The position numbers and the translations under genes were made by a program. The notes below the pieces were generated by a model. It made no database searches, had not been told where the DNA came from, and saw nothing but the letters and a program-made list of their open reading frames with translations. Shown here one piece after another: positions 34,131 to 43,441 of a stretch of 64,000 nt of DNA. This DNA comes from UMGS1696 sp964623635. GTDB taxonomy: Bacteria; Bacillota; Clostridia; Oscillospirales; CAG-272. The DNA lies in the NCBI GenBank assembly GCA_964623635.1, contig CAZUUA010000004.1:1-64000 (forward strand). The letters are read 5' to 3'. Position 1 is the stretch's first letter; each line of letters starts with the position of its first letter.

Positions 34131-35000
34131 TTACAGCACTGCTGCCGTTCTGGGCAGACAGTATTTCGTCCAGGTGATCGCTGCACCAAAGGCTTCCTCT
34201 GCGGTAGCAAAGGTGCTGGCAATGGTGCTGTGATTGGAGGTACCGTTTTCCAGCGCTTCCAGACCGGCGAACACACGCAGATGGGGTTCCACAGTCAGGA
34301 TGATCTCACCGGCATTCTCCTTATGCAGCATTGCCAACAGCTCCGGCAGGCAGCCTACACCGGAACCGGGTACTACCACCGTACCGTTGCGCAGTGCATC
34401 CTTGATATGCATATAGGTGATGTACGGGGACAGCATCTGGTACGCATGGGGAAAGGGTTCGCAGCCGCTCTGGATGAAGTTGGCCGGATCGAACACGCAG
34501 CCCAGTCTGCCGCCGGTATGCTTCAGCAGATCCAGGCACCGTTCGGCTACGTCACCGTAGATACCCTTTTCGTTTTCGTGGCAGAGCTGCACACCGTATT
34601 CGTCGGCTACATCCAGCATCTTGCCCATTCGTTCCAGCACCTCATCACGGTACTGCTCATGCTTGCCGTCCGGAATATAGAAGGAGAACATACGGATCCG
34701 ATGGGTCCCCAAGATCTCGGCGGTCTCGCAGGTCTGCTTCAGCTTATCCAGATGAGGTTCCAGAGGGTCTGTGATCTGGATCTTACCGATGGGGGAGCCG
34801 ATGGCAGAAACACCGATCCCAAAGGCATCCAGCTTACTCTTCACGTTCATCGCCTGCATGGGTGTCAGGTCGGATACGTTGATCCCGTCCACACCACGCA
34901 GCTCTGTCATTCTGACCTTGTTCTTCACCAGTCCTTCGATCTGGCTGTCCAGTTCCTTGGCATATTCATCTGAAAATGCACTGAGCTTAAATTTTGCCAT
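34131..35000 (-). CDS. Sugar phosphate isomerase/epimerase, TIM barrel
   Basis: A 289-residue AP endonuclease 2-like TIM barrel, the fold of many sugar epimerases and inosose dehydratases. Candidate metal ligands lie in LCHENEKGIYGD (Glu), CVFDPANFIQSG (Asp), TYMHIKDAL (His) and ILTVEPHL (Glu). It is the first gene of the rhamnose run, so a rhamnose-related epimerisation is likely, but the exact reaction cannot be read. Confidence 0.85.
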   Translation of the reverse strand: MAKFKLSAFSDEYAKELDSQIEGLVKNKVRMTELRGVDGINVSDLTPMQAMNVKSKLDAFGIGVSAIGSPIGKIQITDPLEPHLDKLKQTCETAEILGTHRIRMFSFYIPDGKHEQYRDEVLERMGKMLDVADEYGVQLCHENEKGIYGDVAERCLDLLKHTGGRLGCVFDPANFIQSGCEPFPHAYQMLSPYITYMHIKDALRNGTVVVPGSGVGCLPELLAMLHKENAGEIILTVEPHLRVFAGLEALENGTSNHSTIASTFATAEEAFGAAITWTKYCLPRTAAVL

Positions 35001-35110
35001 ACGATTCTCCTAAGTTATTCTTCGACAGCGCATCTCCTGTACCACGTTCTTCGACCGACACCGGCGATTGTATGGGACGCATCTGTCGCTAAATTTCCAT
35101 ATCTACTGGT

Positions 35111-35139
35111 ATTATACCATCATTCCCGGCAATTTGCAA
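35111..35139 (-). promoter_or_regulatory. Promoter of the rhamnose run
   Basis: Minus strand TTGCAA (35134-35139), 17-base spacer, TATAAT (35111-35116). The roughly 105-base leader holds CGACAG (about 35022) and CTGTCG (about 35084) in inverted orientation beside GCATC, which may be operator sites. No cre-like box is obvious. Confidence 0.75.
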
Positions 35140-35209
35140 TGGTAGTTTATGAATTTTTCGTGTTCCCGGCCGAAAATTTGTCAAAAAATGTGGATGGGCG
35201 TACCAAAAA

Positions 35210-37588
35210 TCACTTCAGTTCGACAACAGTCACGCCGTAGTCCCCTTCTCCGTACTGTCCGGCACGGAAGGAAGAAATGCGGCCATCGCTCTTGAACTGC
35301 TTCCACAGGGCATTTCGCAGTGCACCTGTTCCCTTGCCGTGGATGATCATGACGCTTTTCATGTTCACCACCTTGGCTTCGTCCAGATACTTGTCCACCA
35401 CGAACCAGGCCTCTTCCCCGGTCATGCCACGGACGTCGCATTCGGTCTTGAAGGAACGGGACACAGAGGTCTTCACGCCGCCACCGGTCTTCTTCTGCTG
35501 CTGCTTTTTCTGTTCGGCTTCGTCTAGCAGGCGCAGGTCGCTCACGTTGGCTCTGGTCTTGACGGCACCCATACGCAGTGTCACGTTGCCGTTTTTGTCC
35601 GGCTCATCCAGCAGCACGCCGGTGGTACCCAGGTTCCGGTGCCGTACCGCATCGCCTTTGTGCAAAGGACGCTCCGGTACGTAGTCCTCTTCCTCTTCTT
35701 CGACCTCCCAGCCGGGGTTCATCTGGTCGTCGTAGTCCCGGACACGCTTGCGCACATCCCGTTTGGCGCTGGCGATCTTCTCGGCCAGGTCCGCTGCATC
35801 CTTCTGCCGCTTCAGCTCTTCCAGCTGGTCAAACACATATTGGCTGGTGATCCGTGCACCGTCCAGGGTCTCCTGTGCCTTCTGGCGGATCTTTTCGGCT
35901 TCCTTTTCTGCCTTGCCCACCTTATCGGCCAGCTCTTTTTCTGCCTTGTTCTTGTATGCGGTGAACTCCTGTTTCAGGCGAGAGACCTCTGCTTTTTCTG
36001 TCTCCAGCTCATGTCGGGTAGCTTCCAGCTTTTCAATGACGCCTTCAAAATTCCGGGAGCCGGTGTCTACAAAATTCTCTGCCCGTTTCACGATGGTTTC
36101 CGGCAGCCCCAGCTTTTCCGAAATGGCAAAGGCATTGGATTTGCCGGGTGTACCGATGATCAGGCGATAGGTAGGCCGCAGGGTCGCAACGTCGAATTCG
36201 CAGGAGGCATTGCACACACCTTCGGTCTCCAGGGCATAGGATTTCAGCTCCGCATAATGGGTAGTCGCTGCACACAGGGCACCAGACTGCCGCACCTCTT
36301 CCAGAATGGACATAGCCAGTGCCGCACCTTCTACCGGGTCTGTACCGGCGCCCAGCTCATCGAACAGGATCAAGGAGCGTTCGGTCATGGTCTCGATGAT
36401 GGGAACGATACCCTTCATGTGAGACGAGAAGGTGGACAGGGACTGTTCAATGCTCTGCTCGTCGCCGATGTCGGAAAAGATCTCGTCGAAGATGCCGATC
36501 CGGGACGTGTCCTCTGCCGGAATGTGCAGCCCGGCCTGGGTCATCATGGTAAAAAGCCCAATGGTCTTCAGGGTGACGGTCTTACCACCGGTGTTGGGAC
36601 CGGTGATCACCAGCATCTGCTGTCCCTCTCCCAGGTTCACGGTGATGGGCACCACTTTGGATTTATCCAGCAGAGGATGTCTTGCCTTGTACAGGGTGAT
36701 CTCCTGCTTATGGGATATCTGGGCCGGGGATGCATCCATTTTGTAGGACAGATCCGCACAGGCGAACAGGAACGCCATTTCGTTGATGTTGAGATAGTTC
36801 AGCTCCAGTGCATGGCCGGACACCGCCACACCGGCAGACAGGTCTCGCAGGATCCGTTCGATCTCGTGGGCTTCCCGGCTTTCCAGGGTACGCAGCTCGT
36901 TGTTGGCTTCCACCACGGCCATGGGTTCGATGAACAAGGTGGCGCCGGACTGAGAGGTGTCGTGGATCAGGCCCTTGACCTCGTTGCGATATTCGGCTTT
37001 CACCGGGATCACGTATCGGCCACCGCGGGAGGTGACGATGTTCTCCTGCAGATACTTGGACTGACCGCTGACGTACTGCTGCAGGGTATCCTTGATCTTG
37101 CCGTTGACCTGCCGGATCTTGCGTCGGATGTCGGACAGCTCCGGGCTTGCTTCGTCTGCCATGAAATCCTCTGCCACAATGGAGCGGGTGATCTTTTCTT
37201 CCAGCAGACGATTGGGGAGCAGGCGGTCAAAGATCTCGTCCAGTGAGGTCTCCGGCGTGCGTTCACCCTGGCGATAGTCGGTCAGGGTACGGGCACAGCG
37301 CAGGACGGCAGCACAGTCCAGCAGCTCCCGCATGGACAGCATGGCATCCTTTTCGGCTCGTTCGATGGACGGTCGGATGTCCTTGATGGTGCCAAAGGAA
37401 GGCTGTCCCTTGAGACCCACCAGCTTTTTGGCATCGGTGGTGCGCTGCTGCATCTTCTGTACCTTTACGATATCCGAGGACGGCTGCAGGTGCAGTGCCA
37501 GCTCCTTGGCCCCTTCTGTATGGGCACAGTCCGCCAGCATTTCCCGGATCTTTTCAAATTCCAATATATAGATCGCTTTTTGATTCAT
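35210..37588 (-). CDS. mutS2: Endonuclease MutS2
   Basis: MutS2 acts on branched DNA and on collided ribosomes in Firmicutes. The 792-residue protein has the MutS core and lever, the ATPase with Walker A ITGPNTGGKTVTLK and LILFDELGAGTDPVEGAAL, a long coiled coil (about 510-620, rich in Lys and Glu), a KOW-like segment (LHKGDAVRHRNLGTTGVLLD) and the C-terminal Smr nuclease domain DVRGMTGEEAWFVVDKYLDE with MIIHGKGTGALR. ATG 37588 matches the usual family start; ATG 37603 is also possible. It follows recO closely. Confidence 0.95.
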   Translation of the reverse strand: MNQKAIYILEFEKIREMLADCAHTEGAKELALHLQPSSDIVKVQKMQQRTTDAKKLVGLKGQPSFGTIKDIRPSIERAEKDAMLSMRELLDCAAVLRCARTLTDYRQGERTPETSLDEIFDRLLPNRLLEEKITRSIVAEDFMADEASPELSDIRRKIRQVNGKIKDTLQQYVSGQSKYLQENIVTSRGGRYVIPVKAEYRNEVKGLIHDTSQSGATLFIEPMAVVEANNELRTLESREAHEIERILRDLSAGVAVSGHALELNYLNINEMAFLFACADLSYKMDASPAQISHKQEITLYKARHPLLDKSKVVPITVNLGEGQQMLVITGPNTGGKTVTLKTIGLFTMMTQAGLHIPAEDTSRIGIFDEIFSDIGDEQSIEQSLSTFSSHMKGIVPIIETMTERSLILFDELGAGTDPVEGAALAMSILEEVRQSGALCAATTHYAELKSYALETEGVCNASCEFDVATLRPTYRLIIGTPGKSNAFAISEKLGLPETIVKRAENFVDTGSRNFEGVIEKLEATRHELETEKAEVSRLKQEFTAYKNKAEKELADKVGKAEKEAEKIRQKAQETLDGARITSQYVFDQLEELKRQKDAADLAEKIASAKRDVRKRVRDYDDQMNPGWEVEEEEEDYVPERPLHKGDAVRHRNLGTTGVLLDEPDKNGNVTLRMGAVKTRANVSDLRLLDEAEQKKQQQKKTGGGVKTSVSRSFKTECDVRGMTGEEAWFVVDKYLDEAKVVNMKSVMIIHGKGTGALRNALWKQFKSDGRISSFRAGQYGEGDYGVTVVELK

Positions 37589-37612
37589 TTCAGGTTTCCT
37601 CATTTGCCATTC

Positions 37613-38410
37613 CTACAGATGGAATTTCTGCAGCGAATGATAATATTCTAACGATGAATAGCTGTGTTCCACATGGTTGAGAAAGTACCGCTCACACGCC
37701 ACGCCAAGCACCGCCAGGTCGCTTTTGTCCAGCTGAAAGGACAGGAGCCGTTTTGGGGGTGCCACTATGATATACTGCATAGCAAGCAGGGCAGCCGGGG
37801 TCAGGCGCACGTGGATCTTGGCGGTGGTGTCGTCCATGGCGTAGGCAGCGGAATGCACGTATTGCTCCTGGCAGGTCTTACACAGCACACGACCATTCAT
37901 CACATCCAGGTAACCGCCATCCTGCAGTGGTTCCCGACACAGGCCGCAGGTACGTATCTCCGGTGCAAAGCCTTCTTCGCTGATCACACGCAGCTCATAG
38001 GCAGCCTTGATCTTGGCGGCCGGAATGTCATCTCGATAGGCAAGGGCGTACAGTGCGTTGAGGATGAGCTGCATGAGCGTCGGGTTAGGCTCGTCTTCCA
38101 GCGCAAATTCTGCCGCGATATCGCACATATATGTGGCCAACGCCAGCTTCTCCACATCGTAGCGGATCTTCTCAAAATTTTCGATATAGAAGGAATCTCG
38201 AATGTAGTAGTAGTTTTTCGGCTTGTCCAAAAGCAGCGTACTGTAGGCAAAAAGCTGTACGGTGGCTGCATGAGGATTGCGCAGGCTTCGCACACCACGT
38301 CCGGCGATAACGATCTTCCCGTGATCTGCTGTCAGGATGTTCAGCAGCTCATCCGAATCCCTGGTGATGGTCTCCCGGACCACCAGTCCGTTTACCTCCA
38401 GCCGTTCCAT
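37613..38410 (-). CDS. recO: DNA repair protein RecO
   Basis: RecO loads RecA with RecF and RecR. The 265-residue protein has the N-terminal OB fold (VNGLVVRETITRDSDELLNI, GRGVRSLRNPH), helical centre and a zinc site CGLCREPL with VLCKTC, complete with four cysteines. It begins 12 bases after era. Confidence 0.95.
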   Translation of the reverse strand: MERLEVNGLVVRETITRDSDELLNILTADHGKIVIAGRGVRSLRNPHAATVQLFAYSTLLLDKPKNYYYIRDSFYIENFEKIRYDVEKLALATYMCDIAAEFALEDEPNPTLMQLILNALYALAYRDDIPAAKIKAAYELRVISEEGFAPEIRTCGLCREPLQDGGYLDVMNGRVLCKTCQEQYVHSAAYAMDDTTAKIHVRLTPAALLAMQYIIVAPPKRLLSFQLDKSDLAVLGVACERYFLNHVEHSYSSLEYYHSLQKFHL

Positions 38411-38422
38411 GCCTGCGCCTCC

Positions 38423-39331
38423 TCAGGTGTCGATTTCCTTTTTGTTATAGCCGAAATTGTTCAGCGCCATATCCGAATCTCGCCAGTTTTCCTTGACCTT
38501 GACCCACAGGTTCAAATACACCTTGACGCCAAAGAAGGCTTCCATATCGGTACGGGCATAGGTGCCGATCTTTTTCAGCGTCTCGCCGCCTTTGCCCACG
38601 ATGATGCCCTTGTGAGATGTTTTCTCGCAGAAGATCTCTGCCCGGATCCGCAGCATATTTTCTTCTTCCGTGAACTCCTCGATCATGACAGCCGTACCGT
38701 GGGGCACTTCCTCCGACAGGGTACGCAGCAGCTTTTCCCGGATGATCTCGGCGGCGATCTGCTTTTCCGGCTGGTCGGTCAGGGTATCGGAAGCAAACAT
38801 CCACTCGCCTTCGTACAAAAACTGCTCTGCTTCCTGCAGCACGGCGTCTACGTTCTTACCGGACTCGGCGCAGGTGGGCACAACGGCATCGAAGCTATGG
38901 AGCGCTGCATACCCGGCGATGGTCTCTGCCAGTTTTTCCCTGCCGATCAGGTCGATCTTGTTCAGCACCAGCATGGACGGCAGCTCGCTCTTTTTGATCT
39001 GCTCGATCAGCTGCAGCTCGATGTCTCCGGCAGGATGACCGGCGTCGGCGATGAGGATCACGGCATCGGCAGCACCCACAGAGGAACGGACGGACTTCAT
39101 CATAAAGTCGCCCAGCTTATTCTTGGATTTGTGCACGCCGGGGGTATCGAAAAACACGAACTGCTTTTCGTCTTTTGTCAGCACGCCCATGATCCGGTTC
39201 CGGGTGGTCTGAGGCTTGGAGGATACGATAGCGATCTTTTCTCCCAGCAGGTGGTTCATCAAGGTAGATTTACCCACATTGGGTCTGCCTACGATGGCGA
39301 TAAAGGCGGTTTTTGTATTTTTAGCTTCCAT
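38423..39331 (-). CDS. era: GTPase Era
   Basis: Era binds 16S rRNA and helps 30S assembly. The 302-residue protein has G1 IVGRPNVGKSTL, G3 FFDTPGVHKSKNKLG, G4 VLNKIDLI and the C-terminal KH domain (GIIVGKGGETLKKIGTYAR). I use ATG 39331, with GAAAGG 8 bases upstream; the in-frame ATG at 39337 touches that site. It overlaps nothing but sits 2 bases from the ybeY stop. Confidence 0.97.
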   Translation of the reverse strand: MEAKNTKTAFIAIVGRPNVGKSTLMNHLLGEKIAIVSSKPQTTRNRIMGVLTKDEKQFVFFDTPGVHKSKNKLGDFMMKSVRSSVGAADAVILIADAGHPAGDIELQLIEQIKKSELPSMLVLNKIDLIGREKLAETIAGYAALHSFDAVVPTCAESGKNVDAVLQEAEQFLYEGEWMFASDTLTDQPEKQIAAEIIREKLLRTLSEEVPHGTAVMIEEFTEEENMLRIRAEIFCEKTSHKGIIVGKGGETLKKIGTYARTDMEAFFGVKVYLNLWVKVKENWRDSDMALNNFGYNKKEIDT

Positions 39332-39333
39332 AA

Positions 39334-39819
39334 TCATTTCCTTTCGTTCCGGGGCAGACCCAGTTTGATCATGATCTCTTCCTGTCTGCGGAACATATCT
39401 TTTTCTTCTTCTTCGCTTCTTTCGTGGTCGTAGCCCAGCAGATGCAGCACCGAATGCACCGTCAGAAATGCTGTCTCTCGCTGGAAGCTATGGCCGTACT
39501 CCTTGGCCTGTGCATCGGCTCGTTCCAGAGAGAGGACGATGTCTCCCAGCTCCACGGCCATATCCGGCTCCGGCTGGTCATCGTCTTCCCAGGAATACAT
39601 GGGAAAGGACAGCACATCGGTGGCAGTATCCTTTTCCCGGTATTCCCGATTGAGCTTGCGGATGCCTTCGTTGTCGGTGAAGGTGATGGACACACGCACG
39701 TCTCTGGTAAATCTTTCATAGGTCAGTGCGGCACGTACAGCTTTTTTCAGTCGATGCCGCAGCAGAAAGTCGACCTTGTATTGCACTTGGTCATTGGACC
39801 AGTCGATCTGTATTTTCAT
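39334..39819 (-). CDS. ybeY: Endoribonuclease YbeY
   Basis: YbeY matures 16S rRNA 3' ends. The 161-residue protein carries the zinc motif TVHSVLHLLGYDHERSEEE with three His. Upstream blocks are DTATDVLSFPMY and GDIVLSLERADAQA. It lies between phoH and era, the common order. Confidence 0.97.
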   Translation of the reverse strand: MKIQIDWSNDQVQYKVDFLLRHRLKKAVRAALTYERFTRDVRVSITFTDNEGIRKLNREYREKDTATDVLSFPMYSWEDDDQPEPDMAVELGDIVLSLERADAQAKEYGHSFQRETAFLTVHSVLHLLGYDHERSEEEEKDMFRRQEEIMIKLGLPRNERK

Positions 39820-39832
39820 ATTGTCTTACCCA

Positions 39833-40882
39833 TTATCGTCTGTCCTGTCCCATACGCCGGGCAGGTGTGAACTGTTTTCTTTCCCGTTCTTTGCGTTCGT
39901 TCGCCTTGACTGCACGCTCTCTGTCGTATTTATCATAAGCCAGAATGATCTTCTGCACCAGTCTGTGCCGCACCACGTCCCGTTCGGTGAACTGGTGGAT
40001 GGCGATATCCTCGATGCCTTCCAGAATGTGTACCGCTGCTGCCAGACCGCTCTTTTGACCGTAAGGCAGGTCGGTCTGGGTCAGGTCGCCGGTTACCACG
40101 ATCTTGGAGCCGTTGCCCAGTCGGGTCAAAAACATCTTCATCTGCTCCGGTGTGGTATTCTGTGCTTCGTCCAGAATGATGAACGCATCGTCCAGGGTCC
40201 TGCCACGCATATAGGCCAGCGGTGCGATCTCGATGGTCATTTTTTCAATGAGTCTTGCGCAGTTCTCCGGTCCCAACATTTCGTATAATGCATCGTACAA
40301 GGGACGCAGGTAGGGATCGATCTTACTCTGCAGGTCTCCCGGCAGGAAACCGAGACGTTCCCCGGCTTCCACGGCAGGTCTGGTCAGAATGATCCGGCTG
40401 ACCTCGTGGTTTTTCAGTGCCTTGACCGCCATGGCTACGGCCAGATAAGTCTTCCCGGTACCGGCAGGTCCGACGCCCAGCACCACGGTATTTTTGCGGA
40501 TGGCGTCCACGTACCGCTTTTGACCAAGGGTCTTTGCCTTGATGGGCTTGCCTTTTACCGTGACCAAAAAGCAGTCCTCGTCAAAGGCAGCCAGCTCTTC
40601 CAGCTTGCCGTCCTTGACCATGCCGATGACGTAGTCCACGTTCTGGTCGGTGATCTCACTGCCCAGAGACAGGATGCGTTTGAGATAGTTCAGGCAATCT
40701 GCCGCCTGCTGTACGGCTTCCGGTTCGCCGTCGATGAGGATCGTGTCGCCTATGTCGCTGATGGATTGCCGGTTGCTGATCCGCACACCGAAGGCCTCCT
40801 CGATCCGTGCTGTATTTTTATCGTAGCTGCCAAACAGCCGTGCTGTGATCTCGCTACTTGTGATCTCTATGGTTTTCTGCAT
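39833..40882 (-). CDS. phoH: PhoH family ATPase
   Basis: PhoH-like ATPases are cytoplasmic RNA-linked NTPases, usually encoded with ybeY. The 349-residue protein has an N-terminal KH-like part (DIGDTILIDGEPEAVQQA), Walker A GVGPAGTGKTYLAVAMA, Walker B DAFIILDEAQNTTPEQ and VVTGDLTQTDLP. ATG 40882 follows AGGAG at good spacing; the frame to 40972 has none. It heads the phoH-ybeY-era-recO-mutS2 operon. Confidence 0.95.
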   Translation of the reverse strand: MQKTIEITSSEITARLFGSYDKNTARIEEAFGVRISNRQSISDIGDTILIDGEPEAVQQAADCLNYLKRILSLGSEITDQNVDYVIGMVKDGKLEELAAFDEDCFLVTVKGKPIKAKTLGQKRYVDAIRKNTVVLGVGPAGTGKTYLAVAMAVKALKNHEVSRIILTRPAVEAGERLGFLPGDLQSKIDPYLRPLYDALYEMLGPENCARLIEKMTIEIAPLAYMRGRTLDDAFIILDEAQNTTPEQMKMFLTRLGNGSKIVVTGDLTQTDLPYGQKSGLAAAVHILEGIEDIAIHQFTERDVVRHRLVQKIILAYDKYDRERAVKANERKERERKQFTPARRMGQDRR

Positions 40883-40997
40883 TGTGATTCTCCTGCCCTG
40901 TCCGGTCTTGTACGCTTTGGCACCTGCGCTATCGCTGCTGCCTAGGACCTGTACCAGTCTATTTTGTTCCATACGCCTGAGAGATATATTCTCTTAC

Positions 40998-41026
40998 ATT
41001 ATAGCACACATTGCATGATATGTCAA
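40998..41026 (-). promoter_or_regulatory. Strong promoter of phoH-ybeY-era-recO-mutS2
   Basis: Minus strand TTGACA (41021-41026), 17-base spacer, TATAAT (40998-41003): both hexamers are consensus. Confidence 0.9.
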
Positions 41027-41061
41027 ACCACAATTGCGCAAAAATGAAAAAGTGCGTAAAA

Positions 41062-41099
41062 ATCAAAAAGCCTTCTCCGGATTTTGGAAAAGGCTTTTG
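41062..41099. terminator. Terminator after the phosphodiesterase gene
   Basis: AAAAGCCTTCTCC (41066-41078) pairs with GGAAAAGGCTTTT (41086-41098) with one mismatch; the minus strand continues TTTTTGATTTTT. It separates this gene from the phoH promoter. Confidence 0.85.
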
Positions 41100-41108
41100 A
41101 CTGTTCGT

Positions 41109-41876
41109 TTACGGCTTCAGGGTGCCATCGGTCTCGATGATGTCGGCACCATAGGCTTCCACAGCGGTCTGCATTTCGTCTTCCTGGGTGATGAGCCACA
41201 CGCCCAGCTTGCCGTACTGCTTCACCAGCGCTGCGTTTTCTGCGTTGACTGCCGGATTCTTACACCAGGCGGTGATCTTGTTGTCGAACCGGATCCAGGT
41301 GGTCAGCTGTTCCTTGGGCACCACGGCGGCTACCTCTGCCATCCGTTCCGGCGACACGGGACCATCGTAGTGGATCTGGATGCCGGGCAGCTGTGCCAAT
41401 GCCTTCCGGATCTGGGCTGCGCTGCTGCAGGTGATCTCGGTGATGTATTCCGCACCCATCGCTTTGATGGTATCGAAGAAGATCTGCTGCTGTGCTTCGG
41501 TATGGGACCAAAGCACGTTGTCAAATTTCAGGGGGATCGCCGCACCCATGGCCAGCGTCAGTGCCTGCTCCAGCGTAGCGATCTTTTCGCCGGTAAACAC
41601 CGGATCCTTCCAGATACCAAAGTCCAGCTCCTCCGCTTCGGCTAAGGTCATGTCGGCGATGTGCTTTTCCTGGGGCAGTTTGGAGCCGTCTCTCAGGCGT
41701 CCGGTGCGGTTGACCGTGCCGTCGTGCAGCAGGACACAGCGGTCGTCCTTTGTGAATTTGGTATCCAGCTCGATCATACCGTAGCCCTGCGCAATGGCGG
41801 CACGAAATGCAGTGAGCGTCTCTTCCGGGCAATCGGTACCCACGCCTCTGTGGGCTTCAATGATACACGTTTTCAT
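41109..41876 (-). CDS. Glycerophosphodiester phosphodiesterase
   Basis: A 255-residue GDPD enzyme that releases sn-glycerol 3-phosphate from glycerophosphodiesters. Visible: IIEAHRGVGTDCPEETLTAF (catalytic His, metal Glu), GMIELDTKFTKDDRCVLLHDGTVNRT split over the metal site, and the strand GVWLITQEDEM. ATG 41876 follows AAGGAAG. There is no signal peptide, so it is cytoplasmic. It is a single-gene unit. Confidence 0.92.
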   Translation of the reverse strand: MKTCIIEAHRGVGTDCPEETLTAFRAAIAQGYGMIELDTKFTKDDRCVLLHDGTVNRTGRLRDGSKLPQEKHIADMTLAEAEELDFGIWKDPVFTGEKIATLEQALTLAMGAAIPLKFDNVLWSHTEAQQQIFFDTIKAMGAEYITEITCSSAAQIRKALAQLPGIQIHYDGPVSPERMAEVAAVVPKEQLTTWIRFDNKITAWCKNPAVNAENAALVKQYGKLGVWLITQEDEMQTAVEAYGADIIETDGTLKP

Positions 41877-41981
41877 ATGTCTTCCTTTCTTTTTCAAGCA
41901 TCTGTATTTTCAAACGAGTTTTGCCTGACGGGAAAAATTGCAATTTCCACCGCTCCGGCGCAGTCGTTTTTGGTCAGGCTC

Positions 41982-42010
41982 TTGCAAATGGTGTCTGTTT
42001 CTGTTATAAT
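41982..42010 (+). promoter_or_regulatory. Promoter of the MFS transporter gene
   Basis: TTGCAA (41982-41987), 17-base spacer, TATAAT (42005-42010); ribosome site AGGTGATCC precedes ATG 42050. Confidence 0.8.
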
Positions 42011-42049
42011 AGGGTCGATCGTATTCTGACGTATATGAGGTGATCCATC

Positions 42050-43315
42050 ATGAACGAAAAAGCCCTGCAGCGCAGTCGGATACTCTACATCATCGAGGCT
42101 GCTCTGGAATATTTCATATCCATCTTGTTTGCCGGTTCCTATCTGGCAACGCTAACCTCCCACCTAGGGATGTCCGACGGTCTTACCGGGATCCTGTCTT
42201 CCTTTATCTCCCTGGGCTGCATCTTCCAGCTGTTCTCCGTATTTCTCAAGCGGCGCCGGGTCAAGACCATCGTCACGTCTCTGTCCGTGGTGAACCAGCT
42301 GCTGTTTCTGCTGCTATACATCATTCCTTTGTCTGGTACCGGCAAGCAGGTGAAGATCGCACTGTTTATCGCAGCAATATTTCTGGCGTATCTGATCTAC
42401 AACTGCGTCCATCCGTTGAAGATCAGCTGGCTCATGTCGCTGGTGGAAGACGGAAAGCGTGGGGTCTTTACCTCCTATAAGGAGATCGTATCGCTGCTGT
42501 CCGGCATGGTCTTCTCCTTCGGCATGGGCACGCTCATCGACCATTATCAGGATGTGGGGCGGATCGAAACCGCCTTTGTGCTGTGTGGGATCACCGTGTT
42601 CGTGCTGATGGTGCTGCATACGCTGACCATGGCGTTTTCCGTGGAGATCCCGGCTGACGAAGAACCGGTGCAGCGAAATCCCATCTGGGAGATGCTCTTG
42701 GCGCTGCAGGACAAAAATGTGGTGAAGGTGACGATCCTGTTTGTGCTGTGGTATATCGCCAGCAGTGCTGCCACGCCCTTCTACGGCACCTACTGCATCA
42801 AGGAGTTGGGCTTCAGTCTGCAGTTCGTGTCCATTCTCAGTATCGTGTACAGCCTGGTGCGGGCCAGTGTCTCCACCTTTTGGGGAAAGTTTGCGGACAA
42901 AAATTCCTTTGCATCCATGGTGAGCATTTGTCTGGGGATCGCCGGTGTCGGATTCCTGGTGAACGTATTCACAGTGCCGGAGAATGGCCGTGTGTTCTAC
43001 ACCCTGTACTATGCGCTGTACGCCGTTGCCATGGGTGGTATCAACAGTGCGCTGACCAATTTAGTGTTCGATCTGGTGAAGACGGATATGCGTTCCAATG
43101 CGCTGGCACTGTCTCAGGCAGTATCCGGCTTCGTGGGATTCCTGACCACTGTGGTCGTGTCCCGGCTGGTGTCGTACATTCAGGAAAACGGCAATATATT
43201 CCTTGGTATGCATCTATATGCGCAGCAGGTGGTGTCGGCCATTGCGGTGCTCTTCACAGTACTCGCTGTGTTGTATGTCCTGTTCTTCCTGCGGAAAAGC
43301 AAGAAAACCAAATAA
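42050..43315 (+). CDS. MFS transporter
   Basis: A 421-residue protein with about twelve membrane segments in two halves joined by a charged loop near residue 205 (EIPADEEPVQRNPIW). Basic loops such as LKRRRVKTI after helix 2-3 and the second half FWGKFADKNSF (the MFS loop 8-9 motif) support the family. The substrate is unknown; neighbours do not point to one. It lies between its own promoter and a terminator. Confidence 0.88.
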   Translation: MNEKALQRSRILYIIEAALEYFISILFAGSYLATLTSHLGMSDGLTGILSSFISLGCIFQLFSVFLKRRRVKTIVTSLSVVNQLLFLLLYIIPLSGTGKQVKIALFIAAIFLAYLIYNCVHPLKISWLMSLVEDGKRGVFTSYKEIVSLLSGMVFSFGMGTLIDHYQDVGRIETAFVLCGITVFVLMVLHTLTMAFSVEIPADEEPVQRNPIWEMLLALQDKNVVKVTILFVLWYIASSAATPFYGTYCIKELGFSLQFVSILSIVYSLVRASVSTFWGKFADKNSFASMVSICLGIAGVGFLVNVFTVPENGRVFYTLYYALYAVAMGGINSALTNLVFDLVKTDMRSNALALSQAVSGFVGFLTTVVVSRLVSYIQENGNIFLGMHLYAQQVVSAIAVLFTVLAVLYVLFFLRKSKKTK

Positions 43316-43331
43316 CTTTTGGTCATCAAAG

Positions 43332-43369
43332 CACCGTCTGTAGGAAAACACGACAGGCGGTGTTTTTCT
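43332..43369 (+). terminator. Terminator after the MFS gene
   Basis: CACCGTCTGT (43332-43341) pairs with ACAGGCGGTG (43353-43362), followed by TTTTTCT. Confidence 0.85.
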
Positions 43370-43389
43370 ATACCGGAAGCGCCTGTGCA

Positions 43390-43424
43390 GAAAAAGCAGC
43401 CATTTTGGGTGACTGCTTTTTTCT
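43390..43424. terminator. Terminator after purC
   Basis: AAAAAGCAG-CA and TG-CTGCTTTTTT form a stem with one mismatch around TTTTGGG; the minus strand runs into TTTTT. It serves purC and backs up the MFS terminator. Confidence 0.8.
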
Positions 43425-43441
43425 GTTGGGTTTATGGGTTC

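Noticed and set aside
35639..37246. A 535-codon plus-strand frame opposite mutS2
   Set aside because: It has no start signal and no recognisable domain, while the mutS2 frame is complete with Walker A and Smr motifs.
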